Source: Phycisphaerae bacterium
GTDB lineage: Bacteria; Planctomycetota; Phycisphaerae; SM23-33
DNA length: 6,068 nt
Assembly: GCA_030610965.1 (NCBI GenBank)
Contig: JAUWQU010000265.1
Span: 1-6,068 of the forward strand
Reading direction: 5' to 3'
Under the pieces are notes generated by a model that did not search any database, had not been told where the DNA came from, and was given only the letters and a program-made list of their open reading frames with translations. Below are positions 1-6,068 of the stretch, one piece after another. The translations under genes were made by a program, and so were the position numbers. Position 1 is the stretch's first letter. Each line of letters begins with the position of its first letter.

Positions 1-1353
1 TCCGGTTCCCAGCGGCTGGAGGGCCTGGTCGTACTCGAAATCCGCGTGCTCCGGCAGTTCCTGCCGGCTATATTCGGGCTCGACCCTCAGCCTGTGACCC
101 ATAACCAAACCCATAATCAGCCAGAAATCCAGGGAGCTCAACTCGCCCGAGATGTGTCGTTGGATGAGCGTGAACGCCAGCAGCACGGCCATCGGGCCGG
201 CGAACACGGCGACATCGCGCGATCGGCGGAGCCCGGCTGCGAACCACTTGGCGACGGTCGGCACCAGGGCCACCAGGAACACGCCCAGCCCCAGGAGCCC
301 CATCTCCACCATGACCTGCGAGGTGATCTGGTGCGAATAGTCGATGCCGATGATGCTGGTCAGTTCAAGCGTCTGCCCCATGAACATGTGCTTATCGAGG
401 ATATTGAAGGATGAAACGAACAGGTGCCACCTTAGGCCGAGGCCTGTCTTGCCGGTTAGCATCCCTTCGCCGAAAATACGTTGCAGGGGGCCTGCCGGAA
501 GATAGGCCCAGGCCAGCATCAGCAAGACGCCGGCGACAGTCAACCCTATGCCGAGCCGAATGGCCCCCCGCCCTCCGAACAACATCAGAACAACGACCAA
601 CGTCATGGCTATCGACACGAAGGGGCCGCGACTACCGCTGAGCACGATCGCGAAAACCATAAGCGCCACGATCATCCAGCCGCCGACACCGGCAAGAAAC
701 AGGCGCTCCCGCAGCCGGTGCTTCATGAGGACATAGGCCATCACGCAGGCCCCGCCGACCCCGCAGAAGACGGAAATCCCCAGCGCGCCGAGGCGTTCGT
801 CCGGTGAGTACCTCCCCCCGTAAGAGTCCGAGAAGTCCCGCCGTCCCGCAAAGTAGCTCACCAGGACCACCAGCGCGATGGCGATGGCCAGGACGGTCGA
901 AGCCAACAGGAATCGCCGCATTCGCTTCAGCGTCATCGGGAACATCACGCCCAGGAGGAACGGTGCAGCCCACCGGGCTATCATGTACATCCATTTGTAG
1001 TACTCGTAGGCGGTGCGGGGCGACAAGTACTGCGCTTCGTAAAGGTGTTTGAGTTGCCAGAACACGATCAGCGCCAGGATCAGGATGACCGGCAGGCCGA
1101 TATGACGCGGCAGGTACGGCTCGTCCGGATCCTTTCTCGCCAGTGCCCACCACAGTACGCACGGAAAGAACAGGACGGGAAACACGGCTCCCGTATACGC
1201 GGTCTTCCACGGTATACCCAGTATGCCCACTATCAGCAAGAGCAGGTTTACTCCCAGCAGGTAGAAGGCAAACAGGCCCTCAGCGCGAAAGACCGCAAGG
1301 TACGCGATCGCCAGGATCGCCAGGGCGCCTAAAGCGACTATAAACGTAAACAT
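1..1353 (-). CDS. O-antigen ligase/polymerase-like membrane protein (WaaL/Wzy family), 3' end cut by window
   Basis: The minus-strand frame is open from the ATG at 1353 to the window edge: 451 codons with no stop. The protein is strongly hydrophobic, with about a dozen likely membrane segments (roughly residues 1-21, 27-47, 52-72, 84-100, 122-140, 147-168, 190-211, 220-238, 244-259, 265-283, 345-366, 380-397 and 405-419). Two landmarks match the O-antigen ligase/polymerase family. The first is LSGSRGPF at 238-245 at the end of a membrane helix. The second is YSHQITSQVMVEMGLLG at 339-355, after a loop of about 55 residues (284-338), resembling the family's SHN...E.G..G motif. Such inner-membrane enzymes polymerise lipid-linked repeat units or transfer a finished glycan to lipid A or another acceptor. 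Sequence alone does not separate ligase from polymerase. The charged tail after residue 420 suggests that little is missing. The gene starts 48 bases after the asparagine-synthase-like gene, so co-transcription is likely. Confidence 0.87.
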   Translation of the reverse strand, partial: MFTFIVALGALAILAIAYLAVFRAEGLFAFYLLGVNLLLLIVGILGIPWKTAYTGAVFPVLFFPCVLWWALARKDPDEPYLPRHIGLPVILILALIVFWQLKHLYEAQYLSPRTAYEYYKWMYMIARWAAPFLLGVMFPMTLKRMRRFLLASTVLAIAIALVVLVSYFAGRRDFSDSYGGRYSPDERLGALGISVFCGVGGACVMAYVLMKHRLRERLFLAGVGGWMIVALMVFAIVLSGSRGPFVSIAMTLVVVLMLFGGRGAIRLGIGLTVAGVLLMLAWAYLPAGPLQRIFGEGMLTGKTGLGLRWHLFVSSFNILDKHMFMGQTLELTSIIGIDYSHQITSQVMVEMGLLGLGVFLVALVPTVAKWFAAGLRRSRDVAVFAGPMAVLLAFTLIQRHISGELSSLDFWLIMGLVMGHRLRVEPEYSRQELPEHADFEYDQALQPLGTG

Positions 1354-1358
1354 CCGGA

Positions 1359-1364
1359 CCTCTT
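1359..1364 (-). promoter_or_regulatory. Ribosome binding site of the membrane protein gene
   Basis: On the minus strand AAGAGG lies 5 bases before the ATG at 1353. It supports this start, which also puts the first hydrophobic helix directly at the N-terminus. I see no terminator or clear promoter in the 48-base gap (1354-1401). Confidence 0.6.
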
Positions 1365-1401
1365 CTCAAGGAACGATTGCGACGAGACACAATCATCCGC
1401 A

Positions 1402-3000
1402 TCACTGCCATCCCACTCGTTCGGCAGCCAGGTAGGAGTTGATGTCTCGTCGCCCCGTCCTGTTGGCCTTGACCATGAACTCCTCGAATGTCTGGGACGA
1501 CATGATTCCATAAAAAGCCAATGGGTGACGCCCGTACGATCCGGCCAGCATCCGCCGGTAGCCCACAGCCATGAGGCCAAGCCGCTTCACGATCCAGCGA
1601 AGGAACCTGAACGGCAGGCCGTGGGGCCTATGCCTGTCGGGCAAACCCAGCGGGCCGTTGATCCATTCTGTCATATAGCGGGTATGCGCCCGCTTGTTCA
1701 CGCGAAACTCCGGCGGAATTCTCTCCCACCACTCCATCACGTCTTTGTACCAGAATGGCATGCACCAGTCGTACCCGTAGAAATCGTATACGCGCATGGA
1801 ATTGGTCACGAACTTCGATACGCGCTCTTTCCAAAGCCATGACTCGAAAGCCCTCACGGCTCCGAGATTGTCATTCATGTCGTAATCCGCCAGTTGCTCG
1901 AGCATCCGACGCTCGATTTCCGCGAGAATCCGAGGCTCGAACCGGCGCGGGTCCTGCTGAGCATAGTGAGCGTCAAGATTGAAGGCGACAAACCGCCGGG
2001 AGTTGCTTCCCCCCCGGAAGAGCCCCTTCGGAAACAGGTCTCCGGCGGGGAAATCATAGCAGTGCCCGGGGGCGAAGACACTGTCGGCCGGAATGACGTC
2101 TTCTCGGCGCATTTCCCGCACCGCCGGCAGATCCTGGATATGCGGAACGACGGACAGGCCGTCAGCAAAGCGGTAGTACTGCCGTTTCTGATCCGACTCG
2201 AACCATTCCTTCCACATGGAGTTCGTATACGTCACAAAGTGCCACGGATAGCCCAGACGCGCCGAGACCTCCTTGGAAACCATCGACTCATGATTCTGCT
2301 CCCGCCCGTAGGAGAAGCAGGTCACATTGTCATATTGCATCCGCTTGAGGATCACCGCCAGCAGGCGCGAATCGTATCCGCCGCTGAGAGGTATAACAAT
2401 GCGCCGGCCGTCTGCATAGGCAATAAGGCGGCCCATAATGCGCTCGTGCAGATCGTCCATCTCCCCGCAGACAGTGTCCTCGTCGAGACCTGTCCGCAAG
2501 TCACCGCTGGGGAACAGGCAATAACGATGAGGCTTAATCTCGCAATTTCCCTCTCGATCGGTGACGGAGATAGAACAGCCGGCAGGAACTTGCTTTACGT
2601 TCGGGTACAGGGTATCGGGGCCCGTCACCGCCTTGGTCAGCAGAAACTCCGCTTTCATCACCTCGTCGATTTCCGTGTCGCCAACCTGCTGGCGGACCCA
2701 TTCGGCATCATCGCTGAGGAAGAAGCTGTCGTTTCGGCAGCCGTAGAACAACGGGATACTGCGGACTCGATCGACCGCGGCGACAAGCGCCTCGCCCTCA
2801 TGGCGCACGAGGCTGAAGAAGCCGTTGGTGGATTCCAAGCCTTGCGGCCAGGGAAAATCATCGTCGCGGGCGTCCAGCCATTCGGCCAGTTCTGACTGCT
2901 TGAGCAGGGCCTCCTGCCGGAAGGTGTGGCCGGAGCAGGTCCAATGGCCTTTGGTAAACCACTTCCTGCCGTACTGATTGTCCAGCTTCACTTTGATCAT
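1402..3000 (-). CDS. Asparagine-synthase-like amide ligase lacking the glutaminase cysteine
   Basis: The protein has 532 residues from the chosen ATG at 3000. Residues 1-165 form a degenerate class-II glutamine-amidotransferase-like (Ntn) domain: NGFFSLVRHEGEALVAAVDR (59-78) and FFLSDDAEW (93-101) match the NG.F.....DR.G..PL.Y...F.S.. pattern. The protein begins MIKVK instead of MC, so the catalytic Cys2 is absent. Residues about 180-460 form the synthetase domain, with the PP-loop SGGYDSR at 206-212 for ATP binding and adenylation, CFSYGR at 228-233, and an Asp in PGHCYDF (311-317) that may sit at the pyrophosphate site. Asparagine synthase B converts aspartate to asparagine with glutamine as nitrogen donor. 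This homologue probably uses ammonia or another amine on an unknown carboxylate, as proposed for relatives in surface-glycan clusters. It is cytoplasmic, with no signal peptide. The frame can be extended to 3180, but the extra 60 residues are Gly/Arg/Asn-rich and resemble no domain. The SD at the chosen start is only moderate (GGGAAG, 4 bases before the ATG). Confidence 0.85.
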   Translation of the reverse strand: MIKVKLDNQYGRKWFTKGHWTCSGHTFRQEALLKQSELAEWLDARDDDFPWPQGLESTNGFFSLVRHEGEALVAAVDRVRSIPLFYGCRNDSFFLSDDAEWVRQQVGDTEIDEVMKAEFLLTKAVTGPDTLYPNVKQVPAGCSISVTDREGNCEIKPHRYCLFPSGDLRTGLDEDTVCGEMDDLHERIMGRLIAYADGRRIVIPLSGGYDSRLLAVILKRMQYDNVTCFSYGREQNHESMVSKEVSARLGYPWHFVTYTNSMWKEWFESDQKRQYYRFADGLSVVPHIQDLPAVREMRREDVIPADSVFAPGHCYDFPAGDLFPKGLFRGGSNSRRFVAFNLDAHYAQQDPRRFEPRILAEIERRMLEQLADYDMNDNLGAVRAFESWLWKERVSKFVTNSMRVYDFYGYDWCMPFWYKDVMEWWERIPPEFRVNKRAHTRYMTEWINGPLGLPDRHRPHGLPFRFLRWIVKRLGLMAVGYRRMLAGSYGRHPLAFYGIMSSQTFEEFMVKANRTGRRDINSYLAAERVGWQ

Positions 3001-3206
3001 GGCGCTTCCCGGATTGCTTCGACCAAAGACCGCACGGCCCAGGGATGCTGGCATATCACGACAGCCATAATTGCGCGGATCGCTTCTACCACAAGTCGTT
3101 ATTCCATAGAGTTTTCGTCCGAAACCGCCATCGGCTTTATTTGCGCCCGGGTTTTGCGGGCGGTTCGTACGACCATCCACATGATCTGGTGACCATAGCT
3201 GAAACT
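3001..3206. other. Intergenic gap between deacetylase and asparagine-synthase-like genes
   Basis: These 206 bases are about 55% GC by hand count. They hold no convincing gene on either strand. The minus frame continuous with the downstream gene is open from 3180, but its peptide is low-complexity and basic. A 6-bp hairpin (CGCCCG 3144-3149, CGGGCG 3157-3162, 7-base loop) has no T-run on either strand, so it is a poor terminator. No clear -35/-10 pair or sigma-54 site stood out. It is the longest gap in an otherwise tight gene row, so it is the most likely place for an internal promoter or regulatory leader. Confidence 0.5.
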
Positions 3207-4649
3207 CTAGGTCGCTGTCAACAACCGGCGATGGTCCGCCTCGGCCGCGATGATGTCCCTGCCATTGCTGGCAAAGGCGCCGCGGTTCTTAAGCAGGCCC
3301 AGCAGGCCCTTGTAGAACTCCGGCTGGCCTGGGAACTCCACGCCGTCCATGTGGTCCGGATGCAGCAGGATACTGGCGGCGCCGCCCACACGCTCGGCCT
3401 GGGCCAGCAGACCCGAAAGCCCGTCCAGCCAGGCTTCCGGCTGGCCGAATTGCAGAGTCATGGCCCCGTCCATGGCGGTCAGCGGCAGTTCGTAAAGGCC
3501 GATTGTGCATTGCAGCCGACAGTCCCATATCTGGAAAGGCCGGCATGTCGCGGCCCGCATGCCCGCGTCGTCATTCCAGCCCAGACTGGCGTCGTAGCCG
3601 AAGCCCGCATGCCGCTGGGCCCGCCAGGTCTCGGGCACCGCGAGGCGGAGGTAGTGCTGGCGGATTCCGGCGATCTCCTCGCCAGCCACCTCCTCCAGCC
3701 GCCGCTTCTGGTCGGCCAGCGCCGGCCCGTTGGTGTTGGTGCTGTAGGTTCCGTGTACGCCGGCTTCCCAGCCGTTGCGGACAATCAGCGACACTGCCTG
3801 GCGGGCGAGTATGCCGCCGATGCGATACATCCGCGGCTGCATCTGCCCCCGCGTCGAGGCCGTGCGGTTGCAGAACAGGTAGAACGTCGAGGTAGCGCCA
3901 TACTTGCCCTCCAACTCCAGCAGTTGGGGCACGCAGTACTGCGGGTCGCCAGGCTCGTTCCACCACCGTCGGATTCGCGCCAAGTGCTCCCGTGCCAATG
4001 CCTTGCCGGCCAGGCGGTCGCGGAGATACCGCACGGACGATGCGGCGTAGCGGCGCCATGTCTGATATCTCCCGCCGAGATTGTCGACGTCGTGGGACAG
4101 ATGACAGGCGAACTTCGCCCCGCCGGGCCAGGGGCTTCGCCGCTCGGCCAGAGCCACGTGCGACCGATGCGCCAGGCGAGCCAGGGCCTCGTGGACCACG
4201 TCGGCCAGCAGTTCCGCCAATGGCATTTGCCCAAGCCCGGCCGCCGTCAACGCGTGACAGTCGAGGCGCATTCTTCCCCTGGCATCATGCTTGGCGGGAT
4301 CGTATTCCTCGCGCCGGCCAAGCCAGTCTTCGAAGACATCGCCCAAGTCGATCGGCAGGGCCGATTGCCCCTCGCCGACGGGCTGGACAAGTTCGCCGGC
4401 AGAGCCATCAGCCAGGCGGCGAGCCAGGGCCATCGCATCGATCGCGCCCGGGCCGCCGAGGCGAAGGCCCGCGGCGCCTTGTGGCAGGTCGCAGCCGATG
4501 GCCAGGACGATCCCGTCGGGCGCCTTGTCCATGGAGCCCACGATCAGGCGGTACGGGACCCCCACGCGCGCGAGCAGTTCCTCCATGGCCCAGGATGTCC
4601 GCGGTGACGGGCCGACAGGGCAAACAACATTTATTTCATCAGACGGCAT
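3207..4649 (-). CDS. Divergent polysaccharide deacetylase (CE4/NodB-like) with N-terminal accessory domain
   Basis: The protein has 480 residues from the chosen ATG at 4649. Residues 1-165 form an alpha/beta N-terminal region like the one often found before this group of deacetylases (DUF7033-like, from memory). Residues about 178-470 form the NodB-type catalytic domain. SHDVDN (185-190) is motif 1, with the base and metal Asp pair D187 and D189. GATSTFYLF (251-259) is a core strand. EAGVHGTYS (295-303) is a motif-2 variant with H299 but no second His four residues on. RQHYL (330-334) and GYDASLG (351-357) follow, and LLHPDH (428-433) supplies the C-terminal catalytic His. CE4 enzymes remove N- or O-acetyl groups from sugars using a divalent metal. 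With no signal peptide from this start, it probably acts on a cytoplasmic lipid-linked or nucleotide-linked precursor. It lies 79 bases after the ATP-grasp gene, on the same strand. It is markedly GC-rich: 69% in three sampled 60-base lines. The substrate is unknown. Confidence 0.83.
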   Translation of the reverse strand: MPSDEINVVCPVGPSPRTSWAMEELLARVGVPYRLIVGSMDKAPDGIVLAIGCDLPQGAAGLRLGGPGAIDAMALARRLADGSAGELVQPVGEGQSALPIDLGDVFEDWLGRREEYDPAKHDARGRMRLDCHALTAAGLGQMPLAELLADVVHEALARLAHRSHVALAERRSPWPGGAKFACHLSHDVDNLGGRYQTWRRYAASSVRYLRDRLAGKALAREHLARIRRWWNEPGDPQYCVPQLLELEGKYGATSTFYLFCNRTASTRGQMQPRMYRIGGILARQAVSLIVRNGWEAGVHGTYSTNTNGPALADQKRRLEEVAGEEIAGIRQHYLRLAVPETWRAQRHAGFGYDASLGWNDDAGMRAATCRPFQIWDCRLQCTIGLYELPLTAMDGAMTLQFGQPEAWLDGLSGLLAQAERVGGAASILLHPDHMDGVEFPGQPEFYKGLLGLLKNRGAFASNGRDIIAAEADHRRLLTAT

Positions 4650-4654
4650 CGACA

Positions 4655-4660
4655 CCTCTC
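4655..4660 (-). promoter_or_regulatory. Ribosome binding site that decides the deacetylase start
   Basis: On the minus strand GAGAGG lies 5 bases before the ATG at 4649. The frame can also be opened by a GTG at 4718, which would add 23 residues including a hydrophobic stretch. No purine-rich site precedes that GTG, which lies only 10 bases after the previous stop. I therefore prefer 4649. Confidence 0.6.
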
Positions 4661-4728
4661 GCGCCCTGACGAACACAAACGCCCACAGGCCGGCGAAAGG
4701 CCCCAGGAGCGTCGCCACGTATCACTTG

Positions 4729-5970
4729 TCAGGGTCGTTTCAGCTTCCGTATCAACATCGGCCCCAAGTGCCGGAAAGATTCACAAAGAACGTCGCGCAT
4801 GCCCGCCATGAATACGGCTGGGTCTTCACGATTGAAGTAAACGTCCAGAATCCGTTGGCCTCGGACGGACCGCCACCAGTCCCGAAGGCTCATCCCCATA
4901 CCAATGGCCCGATAGAAAAACACATAGGCGATGAAATCCACCATGCCGTTAATCCACAATCCCTTGCCGTCGATGACAATCGAAGACTCGGCCGGCGCCA
5001 TCCCCACCTGGTCCAGGCAGGCTATGTAAGGGAAGTTAACCCCGACGGCGGCAGCGCTGTAATTGGGCATGCCAGGCCGGGGGTTCAACTCGATGAAATA
5101 GAGCAGTCCGGTGCCCTGCTCGCGGATGAACTCAATATCAAACAGGCCGGCGAATTCGAGCTTCTTCAGGACGTCAAGGGCGGCATCTCGGGATTCCTCA
5201 TCGCCGTGGAGGTATCCTGCCGACGTGGATCCGCCGCAGACTGGCGGTTGGATCCTCAGCTTCGTCAGGCCGGCCATGAAGGTCCGGCCATCCGCCGTGC
5301 GATAGCCGTGATAGGCCACCAGGCTCGTCGGTGGCCCGGACACGAAGTGCTGGCAGAGCACGGCGCATGACGGGCCGCTACTGCCCTGGAAACGCCCCCA
5401 ATCCAGCAGCTCGCCCATCGACTTGAAGACTCGGGTGGTGAAGCCGAGGCTTTCGTCGCCCACGCCCTTGGTTTCCGGCTTGACGATGACCGGGAAATGC
5501 CCTTCCATCGAATGCAGGAAGCCCATCCAGTCTTCGCCCACACCGAAGGAGAAGCTCGTTGGTACGCGAACGTCGTTCCGCAGGCACCACTGGTGCATAT
5601 CGGTCTTGGTCAGAGCCAGCCGGGCGGTCTCCGCCTTGGCCAGGGGGATGGCGAAGAACTTCTCGAACTCCTCTCGCCGGTCCATGATCGCCACTACCCA
5701 GGGCTCATTGCACGGGATCAGCATCATGGGGCCGTCGTGTCGGCTTGCATGTTGGAGCAGACGTTCTATCGCCGCATCCGTGGGATAGGCCGACGGCAAG
5801 TGCCAGCACTCCGACACGTACTTGGAGAACTTCGCCGGGCCCCACCGCCGGTCGGAAAGGATGCTCCTTACGCCTTTCTCGCCGAAAGCCCTCACCAACC
5901 CATAGGCATTCATGACCGAACTGATAATAACCGGCACGGGCAGGTTGCCGGGCTCTCTGCAATCATTCAT
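4729..5970 (-). CDS. ATP-grasp carboxylate-amine ligase
   Basis: The protein has 413 residues and an ATP-grasp fold. Residues 12-100 form a pre-ATP-grasp domain: PVPVIISSVMNAYGLVRAFG (11-30) and the short motif SDRRWGPAKFSKY (39-51), resembling the S....G..S+Y pattern of D-aspartate-ligase-like proteins. The ATP-binding subdomain carries LTKTDMHQWCLRNDVRVP (120-137) and FPVIVKPETKGVG (159-171), with K122 and K164 as likely nucleotide contacts. LRIQPPVCGG (238-247) matches the family's R..P...G element. FDIEF (277-281) and IELNPRPG (293-300) supply the Mg-binding acidic residues, including E294 and N296. These enzymes activate a carboxylate as an acyl-phosphate and join it to an amine, often an amino acid on a cell-wall or secondary-metabolite precursor. 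The C-terminal part (330-413) is rich in aromatic and basic residues and may touch the membrane. The start has a strong SD, and it overlaps the upstream stop by 4 bases. Substrates cannot be read from the sequence. Confidence 0.86.
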   Translation of the reverse strand: MNDCREPGNLPVPVIISSVMNAYGLVRAFGEKGVRSILSDRRWGPAKFSKYVSECWHLPSAYPTDAAIERLLQHASRHDGPMMLIPCNEPWVVAIMDRREEFEKFFAIPLAKAETARLALTKTDMHQWCLRNDVRVPTSFSFGVGEDWMGFLHSMEGHFPVIVKPETKGVGDESLGFTTRVFKSMGELLDWGRFQGSSGPSCAVLCQHFVSGPPTSLVAYHGYRTADGRTFMAGLTKLRIQPPVCGGSTSAGYLHGDEESRDAALDVLKKLEFAGLFDIEFIREQGTGLLYFIELNPRPGMPNYSAAAVGVNFPYIACLDQVGMAPAESSIVIDGKGLWINGMVDFIAYVFFYRAIGMGMSLRDWWRSVRGQRILDVYFNREDPAVFMAGMRDVLCESFRHLGPMLIRKLKRP

Positions 5971-6068
5971 TCCTGATTCTCCTCGGCCGCTATGGCAGGA
6001 TCATCGCCCGATGGCGAAGCCGAAGCCTCCGCCCTCCCCCCGAAACGGCGATTGCCGTCCGCCAAGCC
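5967..6068 (-). CDS. C-terminal end of an unidentified upstream gene (partial)
   Basis: On the minus strand one frame runs from the window edge through 33 codons to a TGA at 5969-5967. That stop overlaps the ATP-grasp ATG as ATGA. The peptide ends in DDPAIAAEENQE and is rich in Ala, Ser, Gly and acidic residues, like a disordered C-terminal tail. No domain is visible. The other two minus frames are also open for more than 20 codons from the edge, so the frame choice rests mainly on the ATGA overlap, a common sign of translational coupling in bacterial operons. Confidence 0.45.
   Translation of the reverse strand, partial: GLADGNRRFGGRAEASASPSGDDPAIAAEENQE
5979..5984 (-). promoter_or_regulatory. 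Ribosome binding site of the ATP-grasp gene
   Basis: On the minus strand GAGGAG stands 8 bases before the ATG at 5970, inside the 3' end of the presumed upstream gene. This is the strongest SD match in the window and fixes the start. Confidence 0.65.

Noticed and set aside
632..1210. A 192-codon minus-strand frame within the membrane protein gene.
   Set aside because: It is out of frame with the long hydrophobic frame starting at 1353, which carries the O-antigen ligase motifs. The peptide is Arg/Gly/Pro-rich.
1894..2895. A 333-codon plus-strand frame opposite the asparagine-synthase-like gene.
   Set aside because: The minus strand here carries the PP-loop and conserved synthetase motifs. 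The plus frame shows no domain and no convincing SD.
3144..3162. A 6-bp hairpin in the intergenic gap, considered as a Rho-independent terminator.
   Set aside because: The stem is short and neither strand has a following T-run.
3045..4607. A 520-codon open frame on the plus strand, opposite the deacetylase gene.
   Set aside because: It is antisense to a gene with clear deacetylase motifs. Its peptide is rich in Arg, Gly, Ala, Pro and Gln with no recognisable domain, as expected from an antisense frame of a GC-rich gene.
5227..5255. An imperfect inverted repeat (GGATCCGCC ... GGCGG with trailing GGATCC).
   Set aside because: It lies inside the ATP-grasp coding sequence over a Gly/Ser-rich stretch. 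It is unequal in spacing, has no partner copy, and shows no sign of a mobile element or binding site.
4291..5370. A 359-codon plus-strand frame spanning the deacetylase/ATP-grasp junction.
   Set aside because: It crosses two well-supported antisense genes and its peptide is compositionally skewed with no family resemblance.
1..6068. A search for CRISPR arrays, tRNA or rRNA genes, insertion-sequence ends and long direct repeats.
   Set aside because: I saw no repeat-spacer pattern, cloverleaf with CCA end, transposase motif or duplicated segment by reading. Short or diverged elements could be missed by eye.

Overview
All the genes I can support lie on the minus strand and read from high to low coordinates. 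Together they look like an internal piece of a surface- or exopolysaccharide (O-antigen, capsule or EPS) biosynthesis cluster. The DNA is GC-rich and typically bacterial: dense coding, short gaps, a 4-base stop/start overlap, and purine-rich Shine-Dalgarno sites. Nothing fixes the phylum. There is no rRNA or tRNA gene, and the protein families present occur widely in Gram-negative and planctomycete-like bacteria.

Layout in transcription order: (1) 6068-5967 holds the probable last 33 codons of an unidentified upstream gene, whose stop overlaps the next start (ATGA). (2) 5970-4729 encodes a 413-aa ATP-grasp ligase of the carboxylate-amine ligase type. (3) 4649-3207 encodes a 480-aa divergent polysaccharide deacetylase (CE4/NodB-like) with an N-terminal accessory domain. 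(4) 3206-3001 is a 206-base gap with no convincing gene. (5) 3000-1402 encodes a 532-aa asparagine-synthase-like protein with an intact PP-loop but no N-terminal glutaminase cysteine. (6) 1353-1 encodes at least 451 aa of a polytopic membrane protein of the O-antigen ligase/polymerase (WaaL/Wzy) type, cut by the window edge.

One reading, which is inference, is a glycan-decoration module. The deacetylase exposes an amine on a sugar, the ATP-grasp enzyme joins a carboxylate (for example an amino acid) to an amine, the asparagine-synthase homologue forms an amide on a carboxylate using ammonia or another amine, and the membrane enzyme polymerises the finished unit or transfers it to its acceptor. 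No glycosyltransferase is visible in the window, so the glycan cannot be named. The two points most worth following are the combination of two different ATP-dependent amide-forming enzymes with a deacetylase, and the strong change in base composition between the deacetylase gene and the asparagine-synthase-like gene across the gap.
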